A DNA stretch of 64,000 bases from Streptomyces sp. DSM 15324 (lineage in GTDB: Bacteria; Actinomycetota; Actinomycetes; Streptomycetales; Streptomycetaceae), in contig NZ_KQ949028.1 of NCBI RefSeq assembly GCF_001514285.1, positions 62,001-126,000 of the forward strand, read 5' to 3'. Every line of letters starts with the position of its first letter. Positions within the stretch are counted from its first letter, which is position 1. Made by a program: the position numbers and the translations under genes. Below the pieces are notes generated by a model. That model had not been told where the DNA came from and searched no databases. It saw only the letters and a list, made by a program, of their open reading frames with translations. Positions 33,277-42,096 of the stretch are shown piece after piece.

Positions 33277-34764
33277 ATGGCCGACGGCTCGAACGTCACG
33301 ACGACCGGTGCCTCCCGCACCGGCTTCCCGACTCGGTCGGCCCGGCCTCGGCGCCGGTGCGGCGAACCTTGGCTCGCGGCGGTCGCGGGGGCTTTCACAC
33401 TCGCCCAGCTCGTCCTCGTACGACCGGATCTTGGTCTCGGCTGGGACGAGACGGTCTACGTCAGTCAGGTCAGCGGCCAGGTTCCCGCCGCCTTCTTCAG
33501 CGCGCCCCGCGCCCGTGGCATCTCTCTGCTCGTCGCGCCGATCGCGTCATGGTCCGACTCCACCGCCCTTCTCAGGGTCTACCTGGCAGTCCTCTCCGGT
33601 CTGGGCCTCTACTTCGCCCTGCGCATCTGGCGAGCCCACGTCATGCCGCGCGTCCTGGCGCTGGCGGGTGCCCTGTTCGCCTCCCTCTGGGTGACCCTGT
33701 TCTACGGCCCGCAGGCCATGCCCAACTACTGGGTCGCCGTCGGCGCCCTGGTCGCCGTCGGCTGCTTCGTGCGGGTCCGGGAGAACGCACGTGACAGGGC
33801 GGCCTGGTGGGGCGCGTTCGCGGGCACGGCGCTGATGGCGTGGATGCGCCCGATGGACGCCGTCTACGTAGTGCTGCCGCTGCTCGCCCTGGCTGTACGC
33901 CGCCCCCGCCTCCTCGCCGTACTGATCGCCGGCCTGCTGGCCGGCGCCGGTGAGTGGGTGATCGAGGCGTACCTGAGCTACGGCGGCCTCGCGCAACGCC
34001 TCTCCGACGCCTCCCGCATCCAGGGCGGCCTCGGCTGGCATCTGGCGGTGGTCGACCAGCTGCGCAGTCTCGGCGGGCGTACCCTCTGCCGTCCCTGCAC
34101 CGGATCGGCCCCCAACCCGGTGGTGAGCCTGTGGTGGTTCGCGCTGCCCGTCCTCGCCGCGCTCGGAGCGGTCACCGCCGTCCGTGTCCGCCGCGCCCTG
34201 CCCGTCCTGCTGCCGCTGACCTGCGCGGTCACGGCCGCCGTCCCCTACCTGTTCCTCATCGGCTACGCGGCCCCCCGCTTCCTGCTGCCCGCCTACGCGC
34301 TGCTCGCCGTCCCCGTCGCCCATGGTCTCGCTCACCTGGTCAGCGCCCCGACTCGGGGGAGCGCGCGCACCGTCGCCGTAAGCCTCGTCGCGGCCTGTCT
34401 GGCGGCTCATCTGGCCGTGCAGTACGTCGTCCTGGAACACACTCTGCGCAGTTCCGCCGCCAGCCGTGACGACTGGTCCCGCACCGCCTCAGCCCTCCAC
34501 ACGCTCGGCGTACGGCCGCCGTGCCTGCTCAGCGGCCACGAGGCCGTGCCCATCGCCTTCTACACCGGTTGCGGCTCGGCACAGACCGACGGCCACGACA
34601 CCAGCACCACCGCGGCCGCACTGGCCCGGGCCGCCCACCGGACCTCCCTCGCCGTCCTCGCCCAGCCCGGCGACCGCCCGCCCGCCTACGCACGCACCTG
34701 GTCCATGGAGCGGGCCGGCGCTCTGCACGCCTACGTCGCCCCCTTCGTCCGGCAGGGGCGGTGA
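33277..34764 (+). CDS. Polytopic GT-C-type glycosyltransferase-like protein
   Basis: 495 residues, about ten or more membrane helices. The first large extracytoplasmic loop begins LGLGWDETVYVSQVSG, with the Asp-Glu that GT-C enzymes (ArnT/PMT class) use for lipid-phosphate-sugar donors. A soluble C-terminal region of ~100 residues contains two Cys (PPCLLSGHE, YTGCGSAQ) that could form a disulfide outside the cell. The ATG is at 33277. The donor and acceptor are unknown. It overlaps the next gene, a flippase-like integral protein, by four bases, so the two probably act together on an envelope glycolipid or glycan. An inverted repeat sits in the promoter. Confidence 0.7.
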   Translation: MADGSNVTTTGASRTGFPTRSARPRRRCGEPWLAAVAGAFTLAQLVLVRPDLGLGWDETVYVSQVSGQVPAAFFSAPRARGISLLVAPIASWSDSTALLRVYLAVLSGLGLYFALRIWRAHVMPRVLALAGALFASLWVTLFYGPQAMPNYWVAVGALVAVGCFVRVRENARDRAAWWGAFAGTALMAWMRPMDAVYVVLPLLALAVRRPRLLAVLIAGLLAGAGEWVIEAYLSYGGLAQRLSDASRIQGGLGWHLAVVDQLRSLGGRTLCRPCTGSAPNPVVSLWWFALPVLAALGAVTAVRVRRALPVLLPLTCAVTAAVPYLFLIGYAAPRFLLPAYALLAVPVAHGLAHLVSAPTRGSARTVAVSLVAACLAAHLAVQYVVLEHTLRSSAASRDDWSRTASALHTLGVRPPCLLSGHEAVPIAFYTGCGSAQTDGHDTSTTAAALARAAHRTSLAVLAQPGDRPPAYARTWSMERAGALHAYVAPFVRQGR

Positions 34765-35708
34765 CCGTGGCGACCGTGTCCGACAGCGTGACCGTGACCG
34801 CGGGCCGACGCCTCTACGTCCGGCTGGGCATCACTCTTGTGGTGCTCGTCGCCGCCGGCGCCATGCTCGCGGCGCACCGGGCCACCCTCGACACCGGTAC
34901 CGACCAACTGGCCGCCGCCGACGGGGAATGGCTCGTGCTCGCCTGCTTCGCCACTGTCGCCACGTGGGTGTGCGCTGCTGTGGCGCAGCAGGGGGCGGTC
35001 GTTGAACGGCTGCCGAGGGGACGGCTGGTGGCCGCTCAGTTCGCGGCGTGCGCAGCCAACCACATCCTGCCCGCGGGAGCCGGGGCGAGCTTGGTCAACC
35101 TGCGGTTCCTGACGCGGTGCGGCCTGTCCACCAGGCGCTCGGCGACCGCGCTGGCGGTGAAGGCGGCAGTCGGCGGGATCGTCCGGTGCGTGCTGGGAGT
35201 CGTCCTGCTGGTGGCGTCACCGGGCACTGTCTCGCTGTCGGTGCGGGGCCCCCACGTGCTGGTCCTGGTGCCGGTCGTGGCGGCGGCCGTCGTGCTGGCG
35301 GTGGTGGCCAGCGGTCGGATCAGGCGGGCTGTGGGGCGGGCCGTGACCGACGTGCGGGAGGTGCATCGCTCCCGAGGGCGGGCCTGCGCACTGTGGGGCG
35401 GCTCGGTCGCGTTCGCGTTGCTGCACGCGGGTGTGGTCGTGGCCGTCGTCCGTGCGCTCGGTCTCGCGTTGCCCACGAGCCATGTGGTGATGGCCTACCT
35501 CGTGGCCAGTGGGGCGGCGGCCCTGCTTCCCACGCCCGGTGGACTGGGGTCGCTGGACGCCGCGCTCGCCTTCGCGCTCACCGCCGCCGGAGCACCGGGG
35601 CAGACGGCGATCTCGGCGGTCATCGGCTACCGCCTGCTCACCGGCTGGCTGCCGATGGCACCGGGACTGCTGGTCCTGGGGTTGCTCGCCCGTCGTTCGG
35701 CGCTCTGA
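34761..35708 (+). CDS. Lysylphosphatidylglycerol synthase TM-region/flippase-like protein
   Basis: 315 residues with about eight helices, resembling the membrane part of MprF (LPG_synthase_TM, UPF0104) without the catalytic GNAT-like domain. Characteristic segments are AANHILPAGAGASLVNLRFL and SGAAALLPTPGGLGSLDAAL. In MprF the membrane part flips lysyl-PG; stand-alone relatives are thought to move lipid-linked substrates. The GTG at 34761 overlaps the glycosyltransferase stop. Pairing with a GT-C enzyme suggests lipid-linked sugar or glycolipid translocation, which is inference. Confidence 0.78.
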   Translation: MTVATVSDSVTVTAGRRLYVRLGITLVVLVAAGAMLAAHRATLDTGTDQLAAADGEWLVLACFATVATWVCAAVAQQGAVVERLPRGRLVAAQFAACAANHILPAGAGASLVNLRFLTRCGLSTRRSATALAVKAAVGGIVRCVLGVVLLVASPGTVSLSVRGPHVLVLVPVVAAAVVLAVVASGRIRRAVGRAVTDVREVHRSRGRACALWGGSVAFALLHAGVVVAVVRALGLALPTSHVVMAYLVASGAAALLPTPGGLGSLDAALAFALTAAGAPGQTAISAVIGYRLLTGWLPMAPGLLVLGLLARRSAL

Positions 35709-35763
35709 GGCAGCGGAACGCCCTTGCACCGTGCCTCTCCAGCGGCCGCACATCTCCCTGTCC

Positions 35764-36600
35764 TCAGCGACACGGCAGCCGCTTCATCGGCCGCCTCGCC
35801 GTGCGTTGCGATCCTTTCGGCGCTCCGGGAACCGGGCGGTGCAGGTGATCGCGGGCTACGAGTTCGAGCGTCACCGCGACCGCGACGGACTGCACTGCCA
35901 TGAGCGCGATCAGGACGAACAACTGGACCGCCCCGGCCATCACGGGACTCGCTCCTGCCATCAGCATGCCGACGAATGCGCCGGGAAGGGTGACCAGCCC
36001 CACGGTCCGAGTCTGGTCAAGGCCCGGCAGCAGTGCCTCTGACGCCGCGGGGCGGGCGATCTCCATCCGTGCGTCTCGGTCAGGGAAGCCCAATGCCATC
36101 GCGGCTTCCACCTCCCCATGGCGCTGAGTGAGTTCGTCCAGGGCACGGCGTCCGGCGAGGACGGTCACGGTGAGTGCGCCGCCGATGAGGATGCCCGTGA
36201 TCGGGATCAGCGCGATGCCTCGCAGCGGGACGAGCCCCGTCAGCAGGAGTGCCGCGACGACCGGCACCACGCCGGCGGCGATCGGGGCGGCCGTGAGCCA
36301 CCAGGTGCGGTCGCTGGTGACTCTCCGTCCCGCCGTACGCACCGCCACCGAGAACATGACGACAAGAAACGCCAACAGCCCTGGCACGGACTTGACGGCC
36401 CACGTGATGACCACCGACACGACGGCCAGCTGCGCCGCGGCCCTCAGCCCGGCGACGAGGATCTCCCGGGCTCGGCTTTTGTACGGGTGGGGGTCGAGAC
36501 GGAACCGCCCCGCGACCACAGCCGCCGCCAGGAGCAGAGCGGCGAGCAGGACGCCGAGGGTGATGTTGACCGGGACGAGGGATGCCGCACTCGACGTCAC
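35764..36600 (-). CDS. FetB/UPF0014-family ABC permease, without an adjacent ATPase
   Basis: 278 residues, about seven helices. The family pattern is clear: AAQLAVVSVVITWAV, MFSVAVRTAGRRV, LGFPDRDARMEIARPAASEA and the TLPGAFVGMLMAGASPVMAG loop. E. coli FetB works with the ATPase FetA to export iron or relieve iron-linked oxidative stress. A FetA-type ATPase would be expected next to it, but neither flank has one. The GTG at 36600 is chosen for the GAGGTGGGG site just upstream; an ATG at 36648 is possible. The last ~25 residues are Arg-rich. Confidence 0.83.
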   Translation of the reverse strand: MTSSAASLVPVNITLGVLLAALLLAAAVVAGRFRLDPHPYKSRAREILVAGLRAAAQLAVVSVVITWAVKSVPGLLAFLVVMFSVAVRTAGRRVTSDRTWWLTAAPIAAGVVPVVAALLLTGLVPLRGIALIPITGILIGGALTVTVLAGRRALDELTQRHGEVEAAMALGFPDRDARMEIARPAASEALLPGLDQTRTVGLVTLPGAFVGMLMAGASPVMAGAVQLFVLIALMAVQSVAVAVTLELVARDHLHRPVPGAPKGSQRTARRPMKRLPCR

Positions 36601-37517
36601 GTTCCCCACCTCAAGGACCCGCTGCCTGGGCCGAGTGATGCCGTGCAATCAGCCAGACCACGCACCTGATGTGAACGAGACAGTCTACGTCGACGCCGGG
36701 CCGCCGCGGTCCGGGTGCCCGGCTTTTTGACTGAAGGTGGGAGTCGTTCGGCGGTGACTGTGGGCGTCGGCTTCTGACCGAGTTTGCGGTATCGGTTTTG
36801 TTCCGGCGCCACCTGGGGCTTGCGGTGGGGCGGGCTTCTATCGTTGGCGGCCGGATGGGGAAGTCGTCGTCTGCGCGCCGCACACCGGTGTTGCCTACCT
36901 CCACCTCATGCGACCCGCTCGCCTCCCTCCGGCGGCGAGGTGCCCTCGCCCAAGAACGGCACCCGCAGCCCCCCCCCCCGGTGATCAAGGCGAGCTTGGC
37001 TGGCCGGACGGATCCGCCGTCGCGGGCCGTCCGGAAAGCAAAGCCACGCCTGGCCGCGTGAGCGCAGCTCGGCATTCACCCACACCGGAACACCCCGCAG
37101 CACACCGCCCCACTGTGACGCCCCCGCAAGGGAGAACTCCCCCAGCGCCACATCAACCGCCACCTGCCGGTCAGCCACCACCAGCAGGGCAGCACGATCT
37201 GACGCCTTGGCCACCCAGCTATCCGGCACCCGCCGCCATTTACCCGCGACTGCGGCGGCAGGAGCAAGGGAAGGGATCGCGAAACCGCTCCAGGCGCGAG
37301 CGGCCCTTGTCCGTGGGCGCACTGCCCGACTGCCCCACCAGCTCCGGCGGTGCCCCTCTGTGAGCCAGTAGCCCGGCGGCTCGGCGCAAACACCACCTGA
37401 ACGGCGCACGTTCCCGTGGCCTGGCGTGCGAGGCGACCCGTCCGGCCGCACGCTGAACTCCACTGCCGGTACGCCTCAGGTGTGATCACGCTCCGTCCGG
37501 AAGGCCCCGTTCTCCTC
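36601..37517. other. Gene-poor stretch with a possible decayed minus-strand gene and a C11 tract
   Basis: No gene can be called with confidence over ~900 bases. A minus-strand frame at 36906-37463 has a protein-like middle (SDRAALLVVADRQVAVDVAL and WGGVLRGVPVWVNAELRSRG) but implausible ends and no ribosome site, so it may be the remains of an unidentified gene. A run of 11 C's at 36969-36979 falls within it. No inverted repeats or mobile-element ends were seen. Confidence 0.4.
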
Positions 37518-37637
37518 ATGGCTCTCTTTATCCCGATGGGGCTGCTGACGGTGATCACCCTCGACGCATTCGAGGACTACCCCTACCCGCCCCTCGACCG
37601 CGGAGGAAGGCGTCCCGAGCAGTCGGAATCCGGCTGA
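37518..37637 (+). CDS. Possible 39-residue membrane-associated small protein
   Basis: The frame MALFIPMGLLTVITLDAFED followed by a Pro/Arg-rich tail has one short hydrophobic segment. The nearest purine-rich site (GGAAGG) is 13 bases upstream, a little far. It lies 27 bases before the carboxylase epsilon-like gene on the same strand and could be co-transcribed. I do not recognise it. Confidence 0.3.
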   Translation: MALFIPMGLLTVITLDAFEDYPYPPLDRGGRRPEQSESG

Positions 37638-37664
37638 GCAGTCCATCGAACGGAGAAGACAACC

Positions 37665-37868
37665 ATGAGCGCTCCTTGCGAAAAGCTACTCCGCCTTGAG
37701 AAGGGCCATGCCGACCCCGATGAGCTGGCCGCCATCACCGTGGTCCTGATAGCTCGTGCCGCCACCCAGACCGCAGCCGACCCGGCCCAGTGCGCCCGCT
37801 CCAAGGCCGGCTGGCGTCGTCTTGAGCGCACTCCCGGCTTCCGTGCCCCGCACAGCTGGCAGCACTGA
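37665..37868 (+). CDS. Acyl-CoA carboxylase epsilon-subunit-like small protein
   Basis: 67 residues. The core DPDELAAITVVLIARAATQT followed by a C-terminal Pro-His-Ser-Trp resembles the small epsilon subunits (AccE/PccE) that activate actinobacterial acyl-CoA carboxylases; their hallmark is an ELAAL-x-AVL helix and a terminal (S/A)W. The ATG at 37665 has GGAGAAG about 8 bases upstream. No carboxylase alpha or beta subunit is in the window, so it would be an orphan. Short length keeps confidence moderate. Confidence 0.6.
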   Translation: MSAPCEKLLRLEKGHADPDELAAITVVLIARAATQTAADPAQCARSKAGWRRLERTPGFRAPHSWQH

Positions 37869-37982
37869 CCAAGGCAGGTCCGGCTGACCCGCCGGGAACT
37901 GGTTCGGTGACACCATTCCACCGACATTGATCATGCAGACGCCCCCGAAGCGACTCTCGCTCGCTGACACGTCAGCCGCTTC

Positions 37983-38729
37983 TCAATCCACCGGATCCGG
38001 CGGCCGTTCCAGCCGGTATCCGTGCCCCCGCAACGTGGCGATCTCCGGCAGGCGGACAGGACCGCCCCCGGCCTGCGCCGCCTCGGTCAGTCTGCGTCGC
38101 AGGCCCGCCATCGTCACGTCGAGAGTCTTGGTGGGTCCGAACCAGTTCTCGTCCCACACCTCGGACATCAACGACTCCCGCGACACCGCCTCGCCGACCC
38201 GCTCGGCCAGCACCGCGAGCAGGTCGAACTCCTTGGCCCGCAGGGGGATCTCGACACCGTGCAGCGCGCATCGCCGGGCGGAGACGTCGACGACCAGATC
38301 GCCCAGCCGCACCGGCTTCCGGACCGGGGCGGCCACGGACTGCCGCCGCAGATGCGCTCGCAGCCGGGCCAGCAGCACGGTCATGCTGAACGGTTTGACG
38401 AGATAGTCGTCGGCCCCGGCATCCAGTCCGGCGATGACGTCGATGTCCTCGGTCCGCGCGGTCAGCACCACGATCAGCAGATCGGGCAGGCGGGCCCGCA
38501 GATCCCGGGCCACGTCCAGGCCGTCCATGTCGGGCAGCCCCAGGTCCAGCAGCAGCACGTCGTACGGTGCCCGCGCGGCCTCGGCCAGCGCGCCCGCCCC
38601 CGTACGGCACCAGGTCGGCGCGTAGTCGTGGCCGCGCAGGCCGGAATTCAGATGGCGGCCGATGGTGTCGTCGTCCTCGACGACAAGGACACGGTGACGG
38701 TAGCGGTCCGGTGCGGCGGGCGTGCGCAT
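37983..38729 (-). CDS. OmpR/PhoB-type response regulator of ABC module A
   Basis: 248 residues. Receiver: VVEDDDTIGRHL, phospho-acceptor in LLLDLGLPDMDG and Lys in LVKPFS. Winged helix: PLRAKEFDLLAVLAERVGEA and VTMAGLRRRLTE. The ATG at 38729 follows the FtsX gene stop by 56 bases on the same strand. It is thus the last gene of the lipoprotein-ATPase-ATPase-permease run, while its likely kinase (43665) is divergent at the other end. The ribosome site is weak. It probably controls its own ABC module. Confidence 0.9.
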   Translation of the reverse strand: MRTPAAPDRYRHRVLVVEDDDTIGRHLNSGLRGHDYAPTWCRTGAGALAEAARAPYDVLLLDLGLPDMDGLDVARDLRARLPDLLIVVLTARTEDIDVIAGLDAGADDYLVKPFSMTVLLARLRAHLRRQSVAAPVRKPVRLGDLVVDVSARRCALHGVEIPLRAKEFDLLAVLAERVGEAVSRESLMSEVWDENWFGPTKTLDVTMAGLRRRLTEAAQAGGGPVRLPEIATLRGHGYRLERPPDPVD

Positions 38730-38785
38730 GGACCACAGCCTAGGAGTGCACAGGGTGGGGAGCTCGTCCTGCGCGCGGGGCGTGT

Positions 38786-41437
38786 TCACAGGTCGCGGAG
38801 CTCCTCCACGGCGGGGCGTCGGGTGGTGCGGATGCCGTTGAGGGCCGCGGCGAGGATGGCGGCGACGGCGGCAGTGGCGGTGAGTGCGAGGTAGAGTCCG
38901 GGGACAGAGAGGCCGGCGGGTGGCGGATCGAAGACGCCGGTCAGGACCTTGACCAGCATTTGTGACAGGGCCCAGCCGATCAGGGCGCCTCCGGCGAGAC
39001 CGCCGGCGGCCAGCAGCAGGGCCTCGGTGAGGACCATGCCGCGCAGGTGACGGGCCCGCGCGCCGAGGACCGTGGCGATCGCGAAGGTACGGCGGCGTTC
39101 GGCGAGCCCGAGGGCGAGGACGAGCCCACCGGCTCCCGCGGCCAGCAGGACCGCGAAGGCGAGTTCGATGCGTGTCAGGCCCGCCAGATCGACCGACGTC
39201 AGGCTGGTGCCGACGCTGCCGCGGGTCTGGGTGAGGTCGGTGACGGTGGCACCGGTGCCGAGCTGCCTCCGCAGCTGTGCGGCGATCTGCTTCTGGTGGC
39301 TGCCGCCGGTGTCGAGGAGAAAGGCGCCCACCGCGTCGCTGCCGGTGGCGTTGGCGACGTAGGAGGCGTTGGCGACGAAGAAGCTGTCCTTGGGGGCGGT
39401 GGGGAATTCCTTGGCGATGCCCGCGTAGTGGAAGGGGACTGTGTGCAGGGCTTTGGTGCGGGCGTCCTGGACGCGCAGGTTGACGGTGTCGCCGGGGGAG
39501 AGCTGGAAGTCGTTGACGGTCTCGACGCTGACCAGGAGGTTGTCCGGGTGCTGGGCAAGGCGTTGCATCAGCTGCCGGGCGGTGCCGCCGGCGAAGTAGG
39601 CGTCCTGGAGTGAGGTGGCCCTGGCGATGGTGTCCGGGCGGACGCCGTAGAGGTCCTGGAGGTCGGAGCCGACGTAGGCGAAGCGGTGCTGGAGGGGTTC
39701 GACGTGCCGTACACCTGAGATCTTCAGGGCCGCTCCGGAAGCGGGTGGGACCTGGGCCCCTGGTGGTTCGGTGACGGTGACGTCGGCGCCGTTGGTGAGC
39801 CGGGCGTCGACTTCGGCCTGCTGGTGGTACGTGGCGTTGAAGACGGCGGTGGACACGGCGAAGGAGACGGCCAGGGCGAGCAGCACCACCGAGCGGGCGA
39901 GCGGTCGTCGGCGCCGGGTCAGTACCGCCGCGGTGGTCCCGGCCAAGGTCGCGGTCAGTGGGCGGGCCAGCCGGGTCAGGACGGGGCGGCCACGGGTGAG
40001 GACCAGCAGGGTCAGGCGCCACAGCAGCAGGGCCGCGCCGATCCACAGCAGGGCGGGGCCGAGGAAGGCCCAGTAGGACACGGAGATGCTGGGAACGCCC
40101 TCGGGGGCGAGGACCAGCGCGTACTGGTTGCCGGAAGAGGCACGGAAGACCAGCCACGAGCCGATCAGGAGCACGAAGTCCAGGCCGTACCGCAGCCACC
40201 AGGGCGATCGGGAGGGACGTACGCCCTCCTGTTTGCGGGTGTCGGCGACGGTGACCGAGCGCAGGTCCCGCAGCGCGGGGACGAGCACGGCACCGGCGGC
40301 CACCGCGGCTCCCAGTACGAAGGCGATCGCGTACCACACGACCCACTGCCCCGCGCTCGCGCCGAACGAGGCCGCACCGAACGCCAGACGGCCGGTGAGC
40401 GCGGCGACCCATACCCCCGCGAGGCCCCCGACGAGACCGATGAGGGCGGCTTCCAGGCCCGCGAGACCAGTGATCTGACGGGGCCGCAACCCGCGCAGTC
40501 GCAGCAACCCCTGTTCCTGGCGCCGCCGTTCTCCGCCGGCCGAGGCGACCGCCGCGGTCAGCGCGGCTGCGAGGACCGCTCCTGGCACGCCGAGGAAGAG
40601 GAAGAGGATCTGGGCGTACAGGGCGTCCTGGCGGGCGGAGTCGAGGGCGGCGCCGATGTTGTTGCCGACCAGGGCGGTGCCTGCGGAGTGGGCCTCCAGG
40701 TTGTGGGCGGCACCGGTGACCGAGGAGAACGCGGCGGCCGGGTCGGATGGCAGCCTGGTGTTGTCGCGGGCGACGTGGACCTGGGTGGTGACGGCAGTGG
40801 CGCCGCGGGTGAGGGAGGCGAACCGGGCGGCGGGCAGCAGGACGACGTTGTCTGGGGGCGCGGTCGGCTGCGACTGGCTGGGGGCACCGACGGTCTGGAA
40901 GAGGGAGTCGGCCTGGGGCAGGTCGACCACGCCGTCCACCTTGACCTGGCGCGGGCCGGCACCGGGAAGCTGGATGCCGATGGTGTCGCCCGGGGCGGCG
41001 TGCAGGTTGGAGGCGGTCTGCTGGGCCAAGAGGACGCCGGAGGAGGAGCCCGACAGCGTACGGAGGGCGTCCGGGAAGCGGGCACGGTAGCCGTCGGGCA
41101 GTCCGAGGGCGACGCCGGGGCCGGTGGTCTGGGTGCTGCCCTGCACACGGGCCGTGAAGCCGCTGGTGTGGGCGAAGCCGACGGGCAGCGCGGTGCGGGT
41201 GCCGGGAGTCTTCTGCACGAGGGACAGAACGGCGTTAGGGTCGGCGCCGGGCTGCACCTGGACCTGCCAGTCCACGGCGACCGAGCGCAGGGCGCGCTGG
41301 GTCATCGTCGCCTTGGACGCGGTGAGGAAGGAGCCGAGCGCGGCGACGAGGGCGACCGCGAGCGTGACGCCCGCCAGGGCGGCCAGCAGCCGGCCGGTGC
41401 GGTGGCGGGCCAGGCCGCGAGCCCATGCGGTGATCAT
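38786..41437 (-). CDS. FtsX-family ABC permease of module A (883 residues)
   Basis: Ten or so membrane helices arranged as two FtsX units, each following an extracytoplasmic MacB-PCD-like domain. The N-terminus MITAWARGLARHRTGRLLAA leads into TM1. The first FtsX unit includes FLFLGVPGAVLAAALTAAVA; the second includes ALGLAERRRTFAIATVLGAR and ends TRRPAVEELRDL. Such long permeases usually form mechanotransmission or lipid/peptide export complexes with MacB-type ATPases. The ATG at 41437 overlaps the preceding ATPase gene by four bases. It is paralogous to the 889-residue permease at 47118, with a similar order of helices and an equivalent LLRLRG motif. Confidence 0.88.
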   Translation of the reverse strand: MITAWARGLARHRTGRLLAALAGVTLAVALVAALGSFLTASKATMTQRALRSVAVDWQVQVQPGADPNAVLSLVQKTPGTRTALPVGFAHTSGFTARVQGSTQTTGPGVALGLPDGYRARFPDALRTLSGSSSGVLLAQQTASNLHAAPGDTIGIQLPGAGPRQVKVDGVVDLPQADSLFQTVGAPSQSQPTAPPDNVVLLPAARFASLTRGATAVTTQVHVARDNTRLPSDPAAAFSSVTGAAHNLEAHSAGTALVGNNIGAALDSARQDALYAQILFLFLGVPGAVLAAALTAAVASAGGERRRQEQGLLRLRGLRPRQITGLAGLEAALIGLVGGLAGVWVAALTGRLAFGAASFGASAGQWVVWYAIAFVLGAAVAAGAVLVPALRDLRSVTVADTRKQEGVRPSRSPWWLRYGLDFVLLIGSWLVFRASSGNQYALVLAPEGVPSISVSYWAFLGPALLWIGAALLLWRLTLLVLTRGRPVLTRLARPLTATLAGTTAAVLTRRRRPLARSVVLLALAVSFAVSTAVFNATYHQQAEVDARLTNGADVTVTEPPGAQVPPASGAALKISGVRHVEPLQHRFAYVGSDLQDLYGVRPDTIARATSLQDAYFAGGTARQLMQRLAQHPDNLLVSVETVNDFQLSPGDTVNLRVQDARTKALHTVPFHYAGIAKEFPTAPKDSFFVANASYVANATGSDAVGAFLLDTGGSHQKQIAAQLRRQLGTGATVTDLTQTRGSVGTSLTSVDLAGLTRIELAFAVLLAAGAGGLVLALGLAERRRTFAIATVLGARARHLRGMVLTEALLLAAGGLAGGALIGWALSQMLVKVLTGVFDPPPAGLSVPGLYLALTATAAVAAILAAALNGIRTTRRPAVEELRDL

Positions 41438-42096
41438 GACACCTCCTCGGGTGCGAGCAGTCGTCCGTCGCGCATGCTGCGCCGGACGGTGAGCCGGGCG
41501 GCGACGGCCGGATCGTGGGTGGTGACGACGAGGGCCGCACCGGTGTGGTCGGCAGCCGTCAGAAGGGCGTCCAGGACATGGGCGCCGGTGGCGTGGTCGA
41601 GGCGGCCGGTGGGTTCGTCGGCGAGGATCAGGCGAGGCGCCTGGGCCAGCACCCGGGCGGCGGCCACCCGTTGGGCCTGGCCGCCGGAGATCTCCTCGGG
41701 CAGCCGTTCGGCGAGATCGGCGGCGTCCACCAGGGCGAGCGCGGCGAGCGCGGCCTGCCTGGCCTCGTCTTCCGCGCGGTCGGTGAGGACAAGGGGCAGG
41801 GCGGTGTTCTCGGCCACGTTCAGGGCGGGGATCAGGCTGTCGCCCTGGAACACGAGGCCGATGTCGTACGGCCCGAGGGAGGCGGCGCGGGTGACGGTGC
41901 CGCGGGTGGGCTGTTCGAGTCCGGCGATCAGATGGAGCAGCGAGCTCTTGCCCGATCCCGAGGGGCCGACCACCGCGAGCCGGTCCCCGGCCCGGATCGT
42001 CAGGTCGGCGCCGTGCACGGCCACGACCGCCTGGGCTCCTCGGCCGAAGGTCAGGGCCGCGTCCGTGCAGCTGACGAGCACGTCATCCGACGACAT
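41434..42096 (-). CDS. ABC ATPase 2 of module A
   Basis: 220 residues, MacB/LolD type. Walker A GPSGSGKSS, signature EISGGQAQRVAAARVL, Walker B LILADEPTGRLD and H-loop TTHDPAVAAR. It overlaps the upstream ATPase gene by 14 bases and the permease gene by four. Two different ATPase genes with one permease gene suggest a heterodimeric ATPase, or two permease states. This one has EISGG in place of LSGGQ. Confidence 0.9.
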   Translation of the reverse strand: MSSDDVLVSCTDAALTFGRGAQAVVAVHGADLTIRAGDRLAVVGPSGSGKSSLLHLIAGLEQPTRGTVTRAASLGPYDIGLVFQGDSLIPALNVAENTALPLVLTDRAEDEARQAALAALALVDAADLAERLPEEISGGQAQRVAAARVLAQAPRLILADEPTGRLDHATGAHVLDALLTAADHTGAALVVTTHDPAVAARLTVRRSMRDGRLLAPEEVS

